Shown: positions 38,901-51,997 of the stretch, piece by piece
Numbering within the stretch: the first letter of the stretch is position 1
Layout of the letters: the number at the start of each line of letters is the position of its first letter
DNA from: Ooceraea biroi
Lineage: Eukaryota > Arthropoda > Insecta > Hymenoptera > Formicidae
Direction: 5' to 3'
Assembly: GCF_003672135.1 (NCBI RefSeq)
Contig: NC_039515.1
Location: 12,400,001-12,464,000, forward strand
DNA: 64,000 nucleotides
The notes under the pieces: generated by a model
What the model saw: the letters and a program-made list of their open reading frames with translations, nothing else
The model's database searches: none
What the model was told of the DNA's origin: nothing
Program-made: the position numbers and the translations under genes

Positions 38901-41900
38901 GATCACGATCAATGCTCTTCCAACTGGATTCCTGCAAACGCAATGAGTGAATTGAATTTGTGTGCGAACGCAAACTATTAATTATATATATTTGAGAATT
39001 TGATAGAAAACGTAAATCATTCTATTATAAGATAGAGATGTGCTGTACTCGAGATAGATTGGCCCTCTCCCACCCCCCGGAAGTATGTCGACAGATTCAA
39101 AGTCATCCTAGACCGATCAGAGATTGACTGATTGCTTTGTCGATTCCTCTATGATATTCTCATTTTCATGTAAAGTTTCCTGGACACCTTCATTTTTGTG
39201 TAATCCGCAAAAACGTACAGGCGAGAAACCATAACGAAGGAAATTCTGTATATTAACAATATCTACGGTAGAACATGGACAGATGAGATAACAAAATTTT
39301 AATCTCAAAGTTTATGCAACCATAAAGCACAAATTGTCTATTCGAATCTTAAAATATTTTACGTATCGCGAATGATCGACTATTCTTCATAAAATTTGTG
39401 ACACATTCATGATTGCTCTTTCTTACCCACATATTGAACATTTAATAAAGGATCCATTGAGTTTTCTTAAGCCAGTCTACCGTAGCCTGTACGTCGACGA
39501 ACTTTTAGGAGAACTGAAACTGGGTTAGGCCGCAACATGCGACTCAGCGTCGAATAATCATGCGGCGTGCGCGGCTCTTGCCGGTGAAAGAAGAAAGGAA
39601 GAAGAAAGTTACCAACGAGTCCAATCGCAGACGCAGCATTGTTGGCCCGGGCGGTTGCAGCGGCAACGGCAGCAATGCCGCCGGCATCACCGGGGGTTGC
39701 TGAAAGAGAGAAGAGCAGGAGAGTGACGGTCGCGAAGAAAGAGGCGGAAAAGAAAAGAAAAGAAAAGAGAAAGGGAGATAGACATGGGGAAACAGAGAAG
39801 CAGAACGACCAAGGGAAAGACGGGAGAGAGAGAAGAGAGAGAGAGAGAGAAATAGGAGAGACACAGAGAGAGGGAGAGAGTAAGGGGGAAAGGGAAGAGA
39901 AGAGTGGTACGCTGCATGGCTCTCCGTTGCGATCATTAATCACGTTCTCGTGTCACGGCTAGCACCACGCCGCCAGGGGTACCTTACTAAGGGTATACGC
40001 GGTAGTGGTATGGGACTACTAAGGGGAGGGCCAGGATGCTCCCGCTCTTCTGATCACGTTGAAGACCGAGAGCAGCCAGCCTCCGCGGACGACACGGAGA
40101 CAGGACGATTACCATTATCATCGCCCACAAGAACCGAGCGCGTGAATAATATTGCATGGAGCATTATCGCACTCGCGCGCGGATGATACCAAGATCATTC
40201 CTAATCGCGAGTCTTCTCATTATCCCTACACTTAATCGTAGACGACAGACTTCTCTTTTACGCCGTTCATAATGGTTCGAGGTATAACAATTTCAGAAGA
40301 TTACTTTGGGGAATAGCAAAGTATCAAGATTAGAATTACTGGAATTGGAGTAGTTTCACATGTTTCGAGGTTTTATCGCCTAAAAGCTAAAGCATAAAAT
40401 TAGAATGTACTTATGTATTCAGAAATGTTTATTAGATTCTTGTTGATACAGATATTGATAAAGGATATCTAACGGACATTAGGTATAAGAACAAAACTAC
40501 AATTTTATATACATCATAGCATCTGAAATATTTTTCTATGTAAAATATCATTTGTGACAGAATTGCGAGTGAAAGAAATTTGCATGCCTCACGATTGCTG
40601 CCTGACTCTTCTCCTAACCGCATCAAAGCTGTCAGTCTATGCATTGTTTCGCTTTTAACCCTTGCTCGACAGGAAACGGCCATAAATAAGTCACTGGCAT
40701 GTCTTCACGCTCCTGCTGCAGAAAAATTTATTTGCATATATAGGTACTTTACAAATTCTCTTGACGGAAAGTTAATAGAAGCGATGACGATGACTTCCTC
40801 TTTAGTTCTAAGAAAAATTTCATTTCTTTGTTGACAATTTCCGGTAATTCGTTCAGGTAAGCACTGTATTCGAAGATTAATAAAACTAAACCGTAGTTAC
40901 TAAAGTTTAGATATAGTATTTAGATATTCACAATATAGCCTTAGACTGATTGCACGCAAGGGAACGTAAGAGGAAACTGATCTTACAGTCACAAGTTCTT
41001 GATACGAATAATAGGATGAAACTAAATAATCATTGCCTTCGGCATTATGCATGGAACATGGCAAGAGGCGTATGCCATGGTGAAGGATGAGCATGCGTGA
41101 TTCCAACCCAACTCCTAATTACTTAGAGATAAATATCACTCGGCGCTCGCGAATAGCGTGCTCCTGCAGTGCCGTCTGAAAGATCGTCAGTCAAACCAGT
41201 GAGCTGTGGCTGGATGTTATCGCACGCCAGCTCGTAGTAATCTTTAATTACACTGATTTTCGGCTATATATGCATTTAAAACATCAGGTAAAAGTAATTT
41301 AACTTGATTTCTCACACTAACCAATATTGATATTAATGTCTTGATTCTGCAAGTATGCAATACTTTGCGATCTGTATCGCTTCGCCTATCAGTGTATTGA
41401 AAATTACTCTATTTCGATACGATTAAGATAAGAAACAGATCTGATCTATTCTGATATTACCCGATCTTTTTCAGATAACGCTTTTTCAGATTCGCAATTG
41501 AGATTAGTTGTCTTTAAATGTTCAAAAACACCACCATCTGATAGTTGTATCAACATTTCACAGATATTTCCCAATTAAATTTAATTAAATTAATAGTGAG
41601 AGTAAGCCTTGGCACATAACATTAATCCGCGTGGTATTAGTAACACGCTGAAGACTTGAGCCGAGATCTTTTGAGAGGGACGTAGACGAGCACAAGAGAG
41701 CCAGGAGAGAGAGAAGAGAGCACTGAGAGACTAGAAGGACGACGACACTAAGAGTTCAAGCATTAAGGTTTCAGGCTAGCAGGATATTACCTAGGTGGGA
41801 CTAAGAAGACGAGAAGTAGAGAGCATAGTTGGAAATACTGAAGAGGTACTCCAAAATGTCCAGGAAGAGAAGATTTACCTCTTCGTCTCCCTCTCCCTCT

Positions 41901-43768
41901 ATCTTCCTTGCCTTCTCTTATTCACCCTCTTTCTCTCTCTTCTTACTCTATACATTTCTTTTTCTTCTCTTTTTATAAATTCGTTTACCCTTAGCCTCAA
42001 AACCTAAAATAAATGGTTATCGCGGATTACTCCGAACGCTGACAGCTGATAATGGAGTAGTCACATTAACCCACTAATGCGTCATTGGAACGTACTAATT
42101 TTTTTCTCTCCTCGATTTTTATCGTTCAGCAATAGTCTGGTCATGCTTCTGAGACAATTTCAAGAAAATTTACGAGATTCCATTTCACTGGATTCTACAT
42201 GAATTCAGCAACGCAATATTAATACAAGACATTAAACGTTATATGTATATGATTCAGTTTATTGCAAATAATTTTTTAGACAACTTTGTTAACATGCAAC
42301 CCGGTAGTACCAGGAAAACGCCGGATATTACGACAGCTGATGGGGACAGAGCTCGCGGAACGATCAATAATATAATACCACGTCGCCCCAGGTACCACCA
42401 TGCTATCACACCATCAAACATCGTGCTTCTCATACATCGAGATCTGTCTTTAGCCGTTTCACCTACACACCTGTCATTTTTTTTTTAAGATTTGTATTGT
42501 AGAAACGTGAAAATCGTATGCTGTTTAGAGCCATCAGAAAATTAATGTTTTCACGAAATAAAAAGAAAAAAGCAACTTTGGGAAAAAATAGTATTGCCAA
42601 AATGAATCTCATGTCGCAGTACAATCTCAAAGTGCAAGTCTGTTTTATTTTCATGATATATTAAAAACTTATTTTCTTAATTGAAACTATTAAACGTTAA
42701 AAATGTTTAATATTATAGTAAATCGAGACTAACTTGGAGCCGATAATTATTTTACAATAACATGTTGTACAATACAATAATTTAAATTTTTAGATCAATG
42801 TTTTTAATTATTCTATTATTTATTTTAATGTCATATTATAATATATTTGCGTATCTACATGTTTTATAATTTCTTATTTCTTTTTAATTGTATTTAATTC
42901 GCATCAAAAAAATTAATCGTCGCAAGATTAGTTTTTACTTTATGTATATCTATGTAAACTAATGGTGTTAATGTATATGTATAAAAATTGTTTAAATCAC
43001 ACAAAACTTTCTGAGATTTATATTATATACATAGCGATGATTTGCTGTATTAACATGCTACTTTCGAATTCTTCAGACATTTTAGCGACATCTAGCACCG
43101 CAAGTAAGCGACGTCAACGACGAAAGATTGTAGAGGGCATATGTGTGCGATTATTTTACGTATTTATCTTATGTGTAAAATAATGTGTGAAATAATGTAC
43201 AATTAATCTCTAATTTAAAAAATATAGTAAAAGCTGATCTTTATTAAAGGAACTAAAATATATACTATTATAAACTTTTATGCATTTACTTAGATTTAAA
43301 TTCAATATTAAGTACAGGAATAAGAAGATTTCTACCTTATCAATACTTGTATATCATCATCGTACTTACAATTTCCGCTAGGACAAAGTCAACCTGTCCT
43401 TACATTCTAGGGATATTTTTCAATATTATGATATTTACTAAATATTAGTAAAGGGATTGGAATTAATACAAATTGTAAAAGTACTTTCATTGCTGAATAC
43501 ATCCCCTAAATAATATATCGACTCTTTTCATTAAACTTAAATGAAAGTAATGATAAACACAATTTATATAATAATATTATATTATATAAACATAAAAAGA
43601 AAATGATGGTTGAAAATGACGTTTTATTATATTTATTATATTTTAATTATGATGTTCTACACACATGAATTTATTACATATATATTTATTATTATATTAT
43701 TGCAACATTATTTAGTAAAATCTTACTTTTTAATTTTTTTCGCTAACTTATAATATTTATTTCTACAG
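38901..43768. other. Intergenic DNA with a GA-rich island and possible LTR remnant
   Basis: The block at 39540-40190 is GC-rich and continues into a purine tract (39700-39905) whose frames on both strands are low complexity. Another purine/pyrimidine segment lies at 41640-42060. A cluster of homeodomain-type AATTAAATTTAATTAAATTA words is at about 41573-41592. The rest is AT-rich and unrecognised. Confidence 0.45.
41640..42050 (+). mobile_element. Possible solo LTR remnant
   Basis: A purine-rich half (GAGAGAGAAGAGAG) is followed by a pyrimidine-rich half (CTCCCTCTCCCTCTATCTTC), a TATAAA-like TTTTTATAAATT, then AAAATAAATGG and a terminus near CGAACGCTGACA. This order resembles insect retrotransposon LTRs, but I could not find a matching TG start or a target duplication, so it may simply be a low-complexity segment. 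Confidence 0.22.
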
Positions 43769-43770
43769 TA

Positions 43771-44195
43771 GAGGAAAGGCGCCGAAACTGACATAGACCC
43801 TCTAAAGAAACATATCCTTATTTCTCAGAAAGTAAATGTTACACTTTATCAAAACTAATATAAACGCGATCTATTTAATTAGTTAACGTATTAAGAACTC
43901 ATAGTTTATTTATTTCTTGTTTGTTTATATGCTAAATGAGCTTATATCGAGTTCTTGAAGTTCGAAAGTTTTTTCCTATAAGTTGTTTTGACAAATTACG
44001 TAGTCTAAACAACAGTAGTTATCTTTTTTTTATAATATGAATTCTTCTACTGCTTGTAGCTTTCTAAAAATATTTTATTGTTATCTTTATTTTTTTTTAC
44101 GGGAGGATTTCAAAAATTAAAAATTTAAATTTGAGAATGTGCTGTAATCCGATATACTCTGTGCCCAAAACAAAATGATATTGGAGCCTTTCCTC
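43771..44195. mobile_element. 425-bp non-autonomous TIR element
   Basis: The left end GAGGAAAGGCGCCGAAACTG and the inverted right end GAGGAAAGGCTCCAATATCA share about 13 terminal bases. Both ends are flanked by TA (43769-43770 and 44196-44197), the target site of mariner/Tc1-type elements. The interior is AT-rich with no ORF. Confidence 0.7.
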
Positions 44196-44197
44196 TA

Positions 44198-44783
44198 TTT
44201 ATAGTATTATAGTAAAAGAGTTCTCCTCTATGATTTGCTTTAAATGTTATAAAAATCATATGATATAAAAATAGTTACAAATAACGTGATTGTAATGTTA
44301 AAAATATATATGAAATAAAATTAATAAGTAAAATGTAAGATATTTATTACATTTGACATAAAATATGACAAATTTTTCTAAGAATATGTGAAGAAATTTA
44401 TCATCTCTTTATCCAAGTAGCGCATTTGTCACTTGCCATTTGAGGTCAATTTGGTATCAAATTGATCTCAAATAACGTGTACTTACTACCTAGGTATATA
44501 GGTAATAATATATAATTTATGATACGATTTTATATATTATTAAAATTATAGTAAATATATAGTAAAATTATAGTATATATATAGTAAAATTATTATTCTT
44601 ATTATATCTATTTATATCTACTAGAAAAGTAAGATAAATATCAAATATAATATTCATGTAACTTATAATTAACATTATTGATATACATTAATACTAATAT
44701 TGATGACGTTATTAATATATTATACAAAATTATAATTTTAATTTATCTTTTTACATATATGTTGTGGAATGTTTACAAGTACC

Positions 44784-44835
<52 letters not shown>

Positions 44836-45045
44836 ATATATAATTACAATCTCAAAGTTTCGAATATTTAAAAGCACAAATTACAGTGAATGAGAGATAT
44901 TCTATTGATTAACAATTGCTTTTATTTTATAGCAATTTAACAATAAATGTATAAATTATTTTGCAGATTCTTATCACAGACAGATATTTATCATTTACGC
45001 ATTATTTAAACGACAATGTATCTCATTGCAATCTAGAGTCGCGTG
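44198..45045. other. AT-rich DNA 3' of mir-993
   Basis: Very AT-rich with a long (TA)n at 44785-44842 and short repeats of ATAGTAAAATTA at about 44545-44590. No gene visible. Confidence 0.5.
44785..44842. repeat. (TA)n microsatellite
   Basis: Near-continuous TA repeat with two TATG interruptions. Frames through it encode Tyr/Ile repeats and are spurious. Confidence 0.9.
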
Positions 45046-45047
45046 GC

Positions 45048-45136
45048 ATGTCATCCGTAAGATACCTGTAGAGTCGAGCTTCTGATATTTACATTCTACA
45101 AAAGCCCGGATCTACAGGGTAGATCACGAATGTGCC
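45048..45136 (-). ncRNA. mir-993: mir-993 microRNA precursor (minus strand)
   Basis: Read on the minus strand, a hairpin carries a 5p arm at 45098-45122 beginning CTACCCTGTAGATCCGGGC and a 3p arm at 45060-45082 beginning GAAGCTCGACTCTACAGG. The arms pair around a loop at about 45083-45097, and the stem extends outward (CATTCGTGA with TCTTACGGATG). These are the miR-993 arms as I remember them, with perhaps one change in 3p against Drosophila. miR-993 is an arthropod miR-10 paralog in the Hox cluster, and this site between Dfd and the expected zen position fits. In insects the 3p arm is usually the main product and has a different seed from miR-10. Transcription runs opposite to Dfd and mir-10. 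Confidence 0.93.
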
Positions 45137-45139
45137 TAT

Positions 45140-46550
45140 TCTTTGCAACATCCTCTTATCGTTGCCACTTGACAGTAATCTGTAACAAAATTTTCAATTA
45201 AATCATTATAATTAATATATCTTGTGTACAATTTTGTTTTATGATTATTTAATGAATGTACGATCTCATATACATACCTTGTAATTTAGAACCGACATAA
45301 AAATGAAAATAAGAAATAAGAAGGAATAAGAAGAGAAAATTAATCAATCAATAAATTGAACAGCATTATTCATAGCGAGAAAAAAATATTTAGATATAGA
45401 AATAGAAGAATCCTGAATCAATCAGAGTGCGATTTACTGTATTAAGCACAAGTAACGGACATGACTATTTAAAGTTGCGGCAGATTAGCTTAGCTCTAGC
45501 CGCGCCACCGTACGTGACGCCGGAAAACCGCCACTGAGACAGGACGTGACCCGGCATGCATATCCGGAGTACGGTTAAGGGAAGTCGTGAATTATAATAG
45601 CGCCTACCTGACGCGATTACTTTTCTGCGATACTTGATTTAACACGCTAGGTTGCATTTTATATCACGGTTCGTTATTTACGATTCGCATCACATTGCGA
45701 GTCATTGAAGTCTCCCAAATCAGTTGACAGAAACATTAAATTAAAATTTTTTAGACAAAGATACGACATATTTTTCTTCAAAAGATGATGTGTAAATACT
45801 TGAAAACTTTGAATACTTTGAAAAATTTATTAAAGTACTCACATATTGTTGCATGTTCATATATTGTTGTATGTATGTTCACATATTGTTGTATGGTTTT
45901 ACAAATAGGTTGAGGGCCAATATACCTGATATCCTCTTATACGTTAACACAGGCAATTAAACTAAATTATAGTGCTTACAGCTATGGCGTGCTATATAAT
46001 GTTAGCATAATAATAATTATATTTAATTATTTCAGGAGTACATTAATATTGATCACATCCTTTATAATACATAATCTCGAAAATGAAAGTGATAAATAAT
46101 ATAATTTGTTAAGAAATTAAAATGTAATGTTGTGATGGTTAAAATCGACATTTATTAGTTACTTAACTAACTAATAAATACCTTTCTATAATTATGAAAA
46201 TTTCTCTATTGAAAATATTATAATTATACAAATAGAAATGAACATTATTATAAATATAGACTAAAAGGCAGGATGCTGATCATTTAACCATCCTAGCTAA
46301 AGCCAACATACAGAAGAATTGTAATTGCACATGTTTATAGGAAAGGGTACCATTGAAAGTGCAGGAACATGCTTAGTCATGCTTGAATAGAATATACACA
46401 AGGTGAATAAAAACTGTATGTACAAAAATATATACATGTGATTTCAAATATATGCGACTTTTATGTACAATCTCAATGTCTTGCATGTGATGAAGAGCTT
46501 AGAAAGGATCATACTAGAATAATCGGCGATTTGCACGAATAACACCTCCT
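45140..46550. other. Sequence 5' of mir-993, with a small GC-rich patch
   Basis: A CpG-containing patch at about 45480-45620 (CTAGCCGCGCCACCG, GTGACGCCGGAAAACC) lies roughly 400 bp upstream of mir-993 on the minus strand and is a candidate promoter-proximal element for it. The remainder is AT-rich without features. Confidence 0.35.
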
Positions 46551-46789
46551 CTCTTGGGGCCGTAATATTGAGCCGCAGTCCATTAATTGTGGACATCGAT
46601 ACAACATCAAGAGATCATGCAAGACATTTCTATGATCAGACAAAATCACGTTCATGCACATTTAACACACATTGACACGTCCGCTTTTGGCGGATTCGTA
46701 TGAGATTATTGTTATTAACAAACTGTGCGAATTTGTGCGTGAAGAGGAACACTTGAACCGCCCGAAAAACACTAAGGGTTCCCGCGGTT

Positions 46790-47230
46790 TGGCATTGTTT
46801 CACGTTCGATATCTATCCTCGAGGTCATCCGAGGTCTTTGAGCTTGTCACTTGAGGCTCGCGTGTGCCAGTCAAATTCGTCAACCGTGTCCAGATGACGG
46901 GATTTCCTGGCGGAATCAGGTTTCCTCTTAGATTTGCAGGGGCACACAGGGTAAAAGAACCGGGCCAACGCCCCTCTAACCAAACTCTGTACTGCCGACT
47001 GTCCTTTACGACTCGAGTAGAGGAGATATTCGGCGACAAGCGAATCCTCGAGTTGCGGGGCGTCTCTCCCACGGCTGCCCGGGTGAAGCCAGGGGCTTTC
47101 TCCGGATTCTGCGATGATTGGACCGCGCGCACCCTCACTCCGACACGGGGGATGCCACAGCACAGGGCCGTAGATTCATGTGGTACCTCCGCGATTCGAT
47201 ACACATTGCAATTTCAGATCTTATCCGTGA
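46790..47230. other. GC-rich block open on both strands, unidentified
   Basis: About 440 bp of GC-rich sequence in AT-rich DNA. A 153-codon frame on plus (46864-47325, beginning at a non-ATG codon) and a 134-codon frame on minus (46800-47204) overlap. Neither has a motif I recognise. It could be a decayed retroelement LTR or ORF fragment, or a regulatory island. No function is assigned. Confidence 0.25.
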
Positions 47231-48090
47231 GCGAACAACGTTTATCGCAATTGATTCTACACTGCCCAGTCAGCAAGAAAAAAATATTGATATCACTTTT
47301 GCCAATTTATTGCAAACCTTTATAATTAAATTTTATCATGGTTCGATATTATTTTCATATCCGTGCTGTGTATTAAATTTGCTGATTAATTTATACCTTA
47401 AATGTCTCGTTAGATACGTTGAGTGCACATTTATTATATTCATTTGCAAAGTTAATGACTAACATTATCACATATATTAATTACACATAGGAGTTGCGAA
47501 AAATTAAAATTTCTATCATAAAATATTCTGTAACTGTTAATGAGTTTGTACAATAAAGACAAAAAAATTGTTACATTGATTGATGCATTAATTACTTCTA
47601 CGTGATGGAAGATCTGGCATCATATTTATATGTCGGCATCTGCTAAAAGGCTACAAATTTACCGAAAGCAGTTGAAAATTTATGTTCAGTGATCCGTCGT
47701 TCGCACACCGAATCGATAAACCTTTTCCATATTACGAGATATTCCCCGATAGTGAGACTTGCATAAATCGTGGAAATGTCAAGAACTATCGACGAACTGG
47801 AAAAGGATAGAAGATCTTGCAAATGGATATGCGCAATGGCGACATACCCGTCACACTTATATGTGCGTGAATAATTGGAATCATTAATACCCACTACAAT
47901 TGAGGAATCATTAATACTTACAGATTCCTCAGGTAAAGCCTAGATGTATTTCCTTAATTTACGTCTCAAGAAAATTGTTTACGGGACATTATTTTGAGTT
48001 ATTCAAGATGGTATTAAATACGGCAATCAAAGCTCATTTAAACAAGTAGCAGCCGTGCTGCACGCAGCCAAGTCGAGTATAAGATATTTC
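47231..48090. other. AT-rich intergenic DNA
   Basis: No feature beyond a short repeated GGAATCATTAATAC word at about 47877 and 47905. Confidence 0.45.
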
Positions 48091-48094
48091 TTAG

Positions 48095-48620
48095 ATGCAC
48101 ATTAGCTCTAGAAACGACAAATCGCGAATGCTTCTGATAAGTTTATCAGTGTTGGATGGGACCGATCGCACAGCCGTCCCTGTGCTCGTTGACGCTCGGT
48201 TCGAGTCGTGGAGTCTCGGCCCGGAGTCCCTGTCAACCGCCCCGCTGGAGGAAAAGGGATGCAAAACCCAGGGGCCACCCTTCGTCTCATCATCTTTTCG
48301 CGCTCATAGCTGGGCATATCTGGTCTGAGCCAGGCCTGGTCTCCTCTCCTCTACTCCTCGAGGAATCGCCTGGAAAAGGTCCCTTTGCTTCGACCCCTTT
48401 TCGCTCCCCACAAGCACGAAAGTCTCCCAATGACGTAGCTTCCGTTCCTTCTCCGTTCTAAAGCGACGTATTGATCGTCTCTCTGCTCCTGAAGCTGCGA
48501 AGGCTGACACCAGAGGGAAACGAAGAGTGGAGAGAGAGAGAACGTGTCTATGGCGGCGAGAGGGTGAGGGTTATACCGTAGAGTGTGTCTTCGTCGACGC
48601 TTAGACAAGTGGGAGGAAGA
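48095..48620. promoter_or_regulatory. GC-rich island, candidate regulatory region
   Basis: Composition rises abruptly and all six frames are relatively open, giving overlapping short ORFs on both strands with no recognisable domain. The 3' side grades into a (GTAT)n microsatellite. Enhancer or noncoding promoter possible. Confidence 0.3.
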
Positions 48621-48629
48621 CGGACAAAT

Positions 48630-48652
48630 TATGTATGTATGTATGTATGTAT
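48630..48652. repeat. (TATG)n microsatellite
   Basis: Five to six tandem TATG units. Confidence 0.9.
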
Positions 48653-51600
48653 AACAGATAGAAAAAGTTAAGTAGGAAAAGAAAAGAGATACGTAGTTTG
48701 TGCGAGGGAATGTTTAAAACGACGAAGGAGTCGAAGCGCGATAAGATGAACGAATCAAGCAGAACAGCGATGAGCAATTTCCCCTATTGTTTTTCGCCAT
48801 TAAAAATGTCGCTGTTGAAGAATGGATAAAAATAATCAAATAGAAACAATAAATAAATAAACTAACGGTACGTTATATAATATTTTTACTTACGCATAGT
48901 AAAATATTTTTCTTTAATATATAATACAATATTTAAAAAAATGAAAAACAGAGGAAAGAGAATCTGACTAATGTTATTGCACGTAGAGAACGAAATTTTA
49001 ACGGAGAAAGACCAGGAGGATTTAACTCGATAAATCGTGACCACACCATTCGTCTCTCCACAACATCAGCCCCACGTCATACACCATTCAACTACCTTTC
49101 CACCTGTCATTCTCTCTACTCACACACAATATGTCTTCCTAAAGTTTGCGTACGTCTCATCATCGGGTAAAGTTGTGGCGTGGATGAATCTCTGACACCA
49201 GCATGAGGATCTCTGTCTCCTGATCATTCCGCAACTTTGAGCATGTCTTCATCAAACAAGCAGCTTGCACTTCGTAACGACTGATTAGTTAGACACCTGA
49301 ACATAGATTAAGCATTAAGCTATAACAAATACATAACATGATCCGCATAATGCCTAGCCCGTACACTGATCAGTTCATAATAGTATTAATTTTTAATCGG
49401 TAATATTAACGCTTTTCTCAATATCTATGGCAAATTAGTTTCTAATCCCTTCATTGCAAAATAACAATCAAAATAATAATCTCAATCAATTTTTTAGTAT
49501 TTATATATTTTCGATGATAGTTAAATACAAACTAAATAACTGTGAAAATGTTTGGTCATTGAGCGGCGCGTCTGCGTTCCCAGACAACCGTATACAGCTA
49601 AACCGTAATGTAGTTCACGCAGTAGCTACGTATTTATTGATTAATTCACTTGAGGTCATTGCCATAAAAGGCCGCTTAGTTCAACGCGACAAAAGAGAAA
49701 TAATATACTAATAATATACTAATAAATAAAGTTCAATAATAAAAATTTGTTAAACATAACACAGCAAAGTGCTTTAATTACTGTTACATATTCTGAATTA
49801 TTTATTTTCTATTATTTTAGTAGAAATCGTATAATGTGAAATTGAACGTTGAATAAAATTAATATAGCGTACAAAACAATATACTCTCACAGTTATAAAT
49901 AAGATAATTTGTTTTAAACTGTAAATCAAATTTTATTAATTCTATTGATTTTATTAATCTTATTAACGCGGAATGAAAGAGTGCTTTTAAAGTGTAAATA
50001 CCTTTTACGAGATCGGATTCGCAAACGTATCCCATTCGCGCCGCACTTGCACGTTCAGAAAGAAGTGTTGTCTTCAACTGGCACCACCCGCGCTGTGGAA
50101 TGTTTCAGAAGGAATGAACGTCCAAGCAGCATGCTTGGAATAATAATCCGATAGCCAGTCGATTTCCTTTTCTGTACTTCGATGTGACATCCGCATTCGT
50201 AACTCGCAACAAATTTGAATCTGAAATCAAACTTGCCATAAAAGAATCGACAGCATTTTATTCAAATTAACCTGTTTTATGCGATCGTCACGCGATCAGA
50301 TCAACAACGTAACAAGTCTTGAATTTTTAATTAACTGAAAAGTGCAATTTAATATCTAAACTTTACTTTTTCAAAATTTAATCCGTTTTCGTGTACGAAT
50401 TGCATAGACTCAAATGCCGAATAAAAAGATTTTTTTCAGGATTTTTAATGTGATTATGATAGAGTTCAGCGAATTGTATGCAAACAGAATTTCTACAGAA
50501 TAGATATAAGGCGACGCGTAATTAAAAGCTTGAACGATTAAGCTAATGTTATTAAGATAAATCTGAACCGTGGTAGGTGGGTTAAGGACTCTAACAAGAA
50601 ATTGCAATACCGCCCACTACGGTAAAATTTAGATTGCCACTCTCGCTCTTGCCCCTGAAAAATATCTCTGCTGTACGTAAATTGCACCAGTACATACGCT
50701 GATAGAGTTACATTAAATGCGCGCTGACAGAATGATTGCGGAAAAGTTTTGTTACTGTTCGCATTTTATTAATTTACGAAAAAAATTATGTTCGGCGAAA
50801 CGTATTGATCAGCGTAAAAGGAAACTATACATGAAAGAAACTCAATTGGTTGTTTGCTTGCTAGAAGCAGACAGCAGTTCGACGTAATCATCTTACGTTT
50901 GTTTTAGTACCAGAAATAAAACGGTTAATCAACATTTTCCGTTCTCGCGGTCGAAGAAGCGTCGTTGTATGTTGCATTAATGAAACCATAAATCATAAGG
51001 AAAGAAAGAATGGGAGAAGGTCAGAATCTGAGTGACGTCCGCCGAGAGAACTCATTGCCGTTGTGATCCTGTCCATTCGTGAAGATCCGTGAAGAAGTTT
51101 CACGTAACTTGAAAGGCCGTGGGTCGGGAAACGAAGGGGGTTCGGCTTCTTCTGTAGGACGTTGACGCAGCTCCCGTGGGGCACTTTTGCGGATAAAGAC
51201 CACCCTATCTTATACTTAACATAGCAGAGGACACTTTGCTTTCTTTTTTTTTTCTTTGCGTCTGCCATTTTTCTCATCCTTTTATATCATTTTTTGATTC
51301 TTTACTCATATTTCTCTCTTTGTTAAGATGTTATCTTGATTAATATAATATAACAAACATCGCATCAACTGAATAATACATCAACTACTGTGTTTAATTT
51401 CCGTTTACCGTAAAATGAGATGCTAATATTTCAGAATTTTTAAATGAATAGAGAAGAATGTTTCTGCGTGAATAGCAATATTGAACTATAAAACACTGTA
51501 ACATGCTTCAGAGGCGCTTCAAGATTCCGCAAAAGACGATCATTTGTCAAAGTGAAGTGGATGCGAACGTGAACACGTTATCGCGGCTTTACCGAGGTAA

Positions 51601-51857
51601 TCTATCGCGTGTCTCTTACAAGAAAGAGATTTTTAGGAGAACGAGACCGTCATGTGACAGTAAGAAGCTCTGCAAGATTAAACGTAACAATGTAATTTTA
51701 AAGTTATGTGGCAGTTTAGAATTATACGACATGTACAACTTTCAAAATCTGTTATGACGAATCTACGACAAATTTTTAAATATACAACCTTGAAAACTTT
51801 TGGCAAGTCTTTTAATTAAACATAGATGTATGAACCAAATGCTAATAACATGAATAA

Positions 51858-51875
51858 CACACACACACACACACA
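51858..51875. repeat. (CA)n microsatellite
   Basis: Nine CA units. Confidence 0.85.
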
Positions 51876-51949
51876 TGTATTTGTGTCATTTTACTTAAAA
51901 AATATATTTTCAGGAAAGAACGAAAGGAAAAATAACTCTAAATCTGGAA

Positions 51950-51950
51950 T

Positions 51951-51983
<33 letters not shown>

Positions 51984-51997
51984 TTGCAATATATATA
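51950..51997. repeat. (TA)n microsatellite
   Basis: Long TA tract with a short interruption around TTGCAAT. Confidence 0.85.

Noticed and set aside
39467..39962. Signal-peptide-like Leu/Ser/Phe-rich minus ORFs and Glu/Lys-rich plus ORF
   Set aside because: They translate a GA/CT low-complexity tract.
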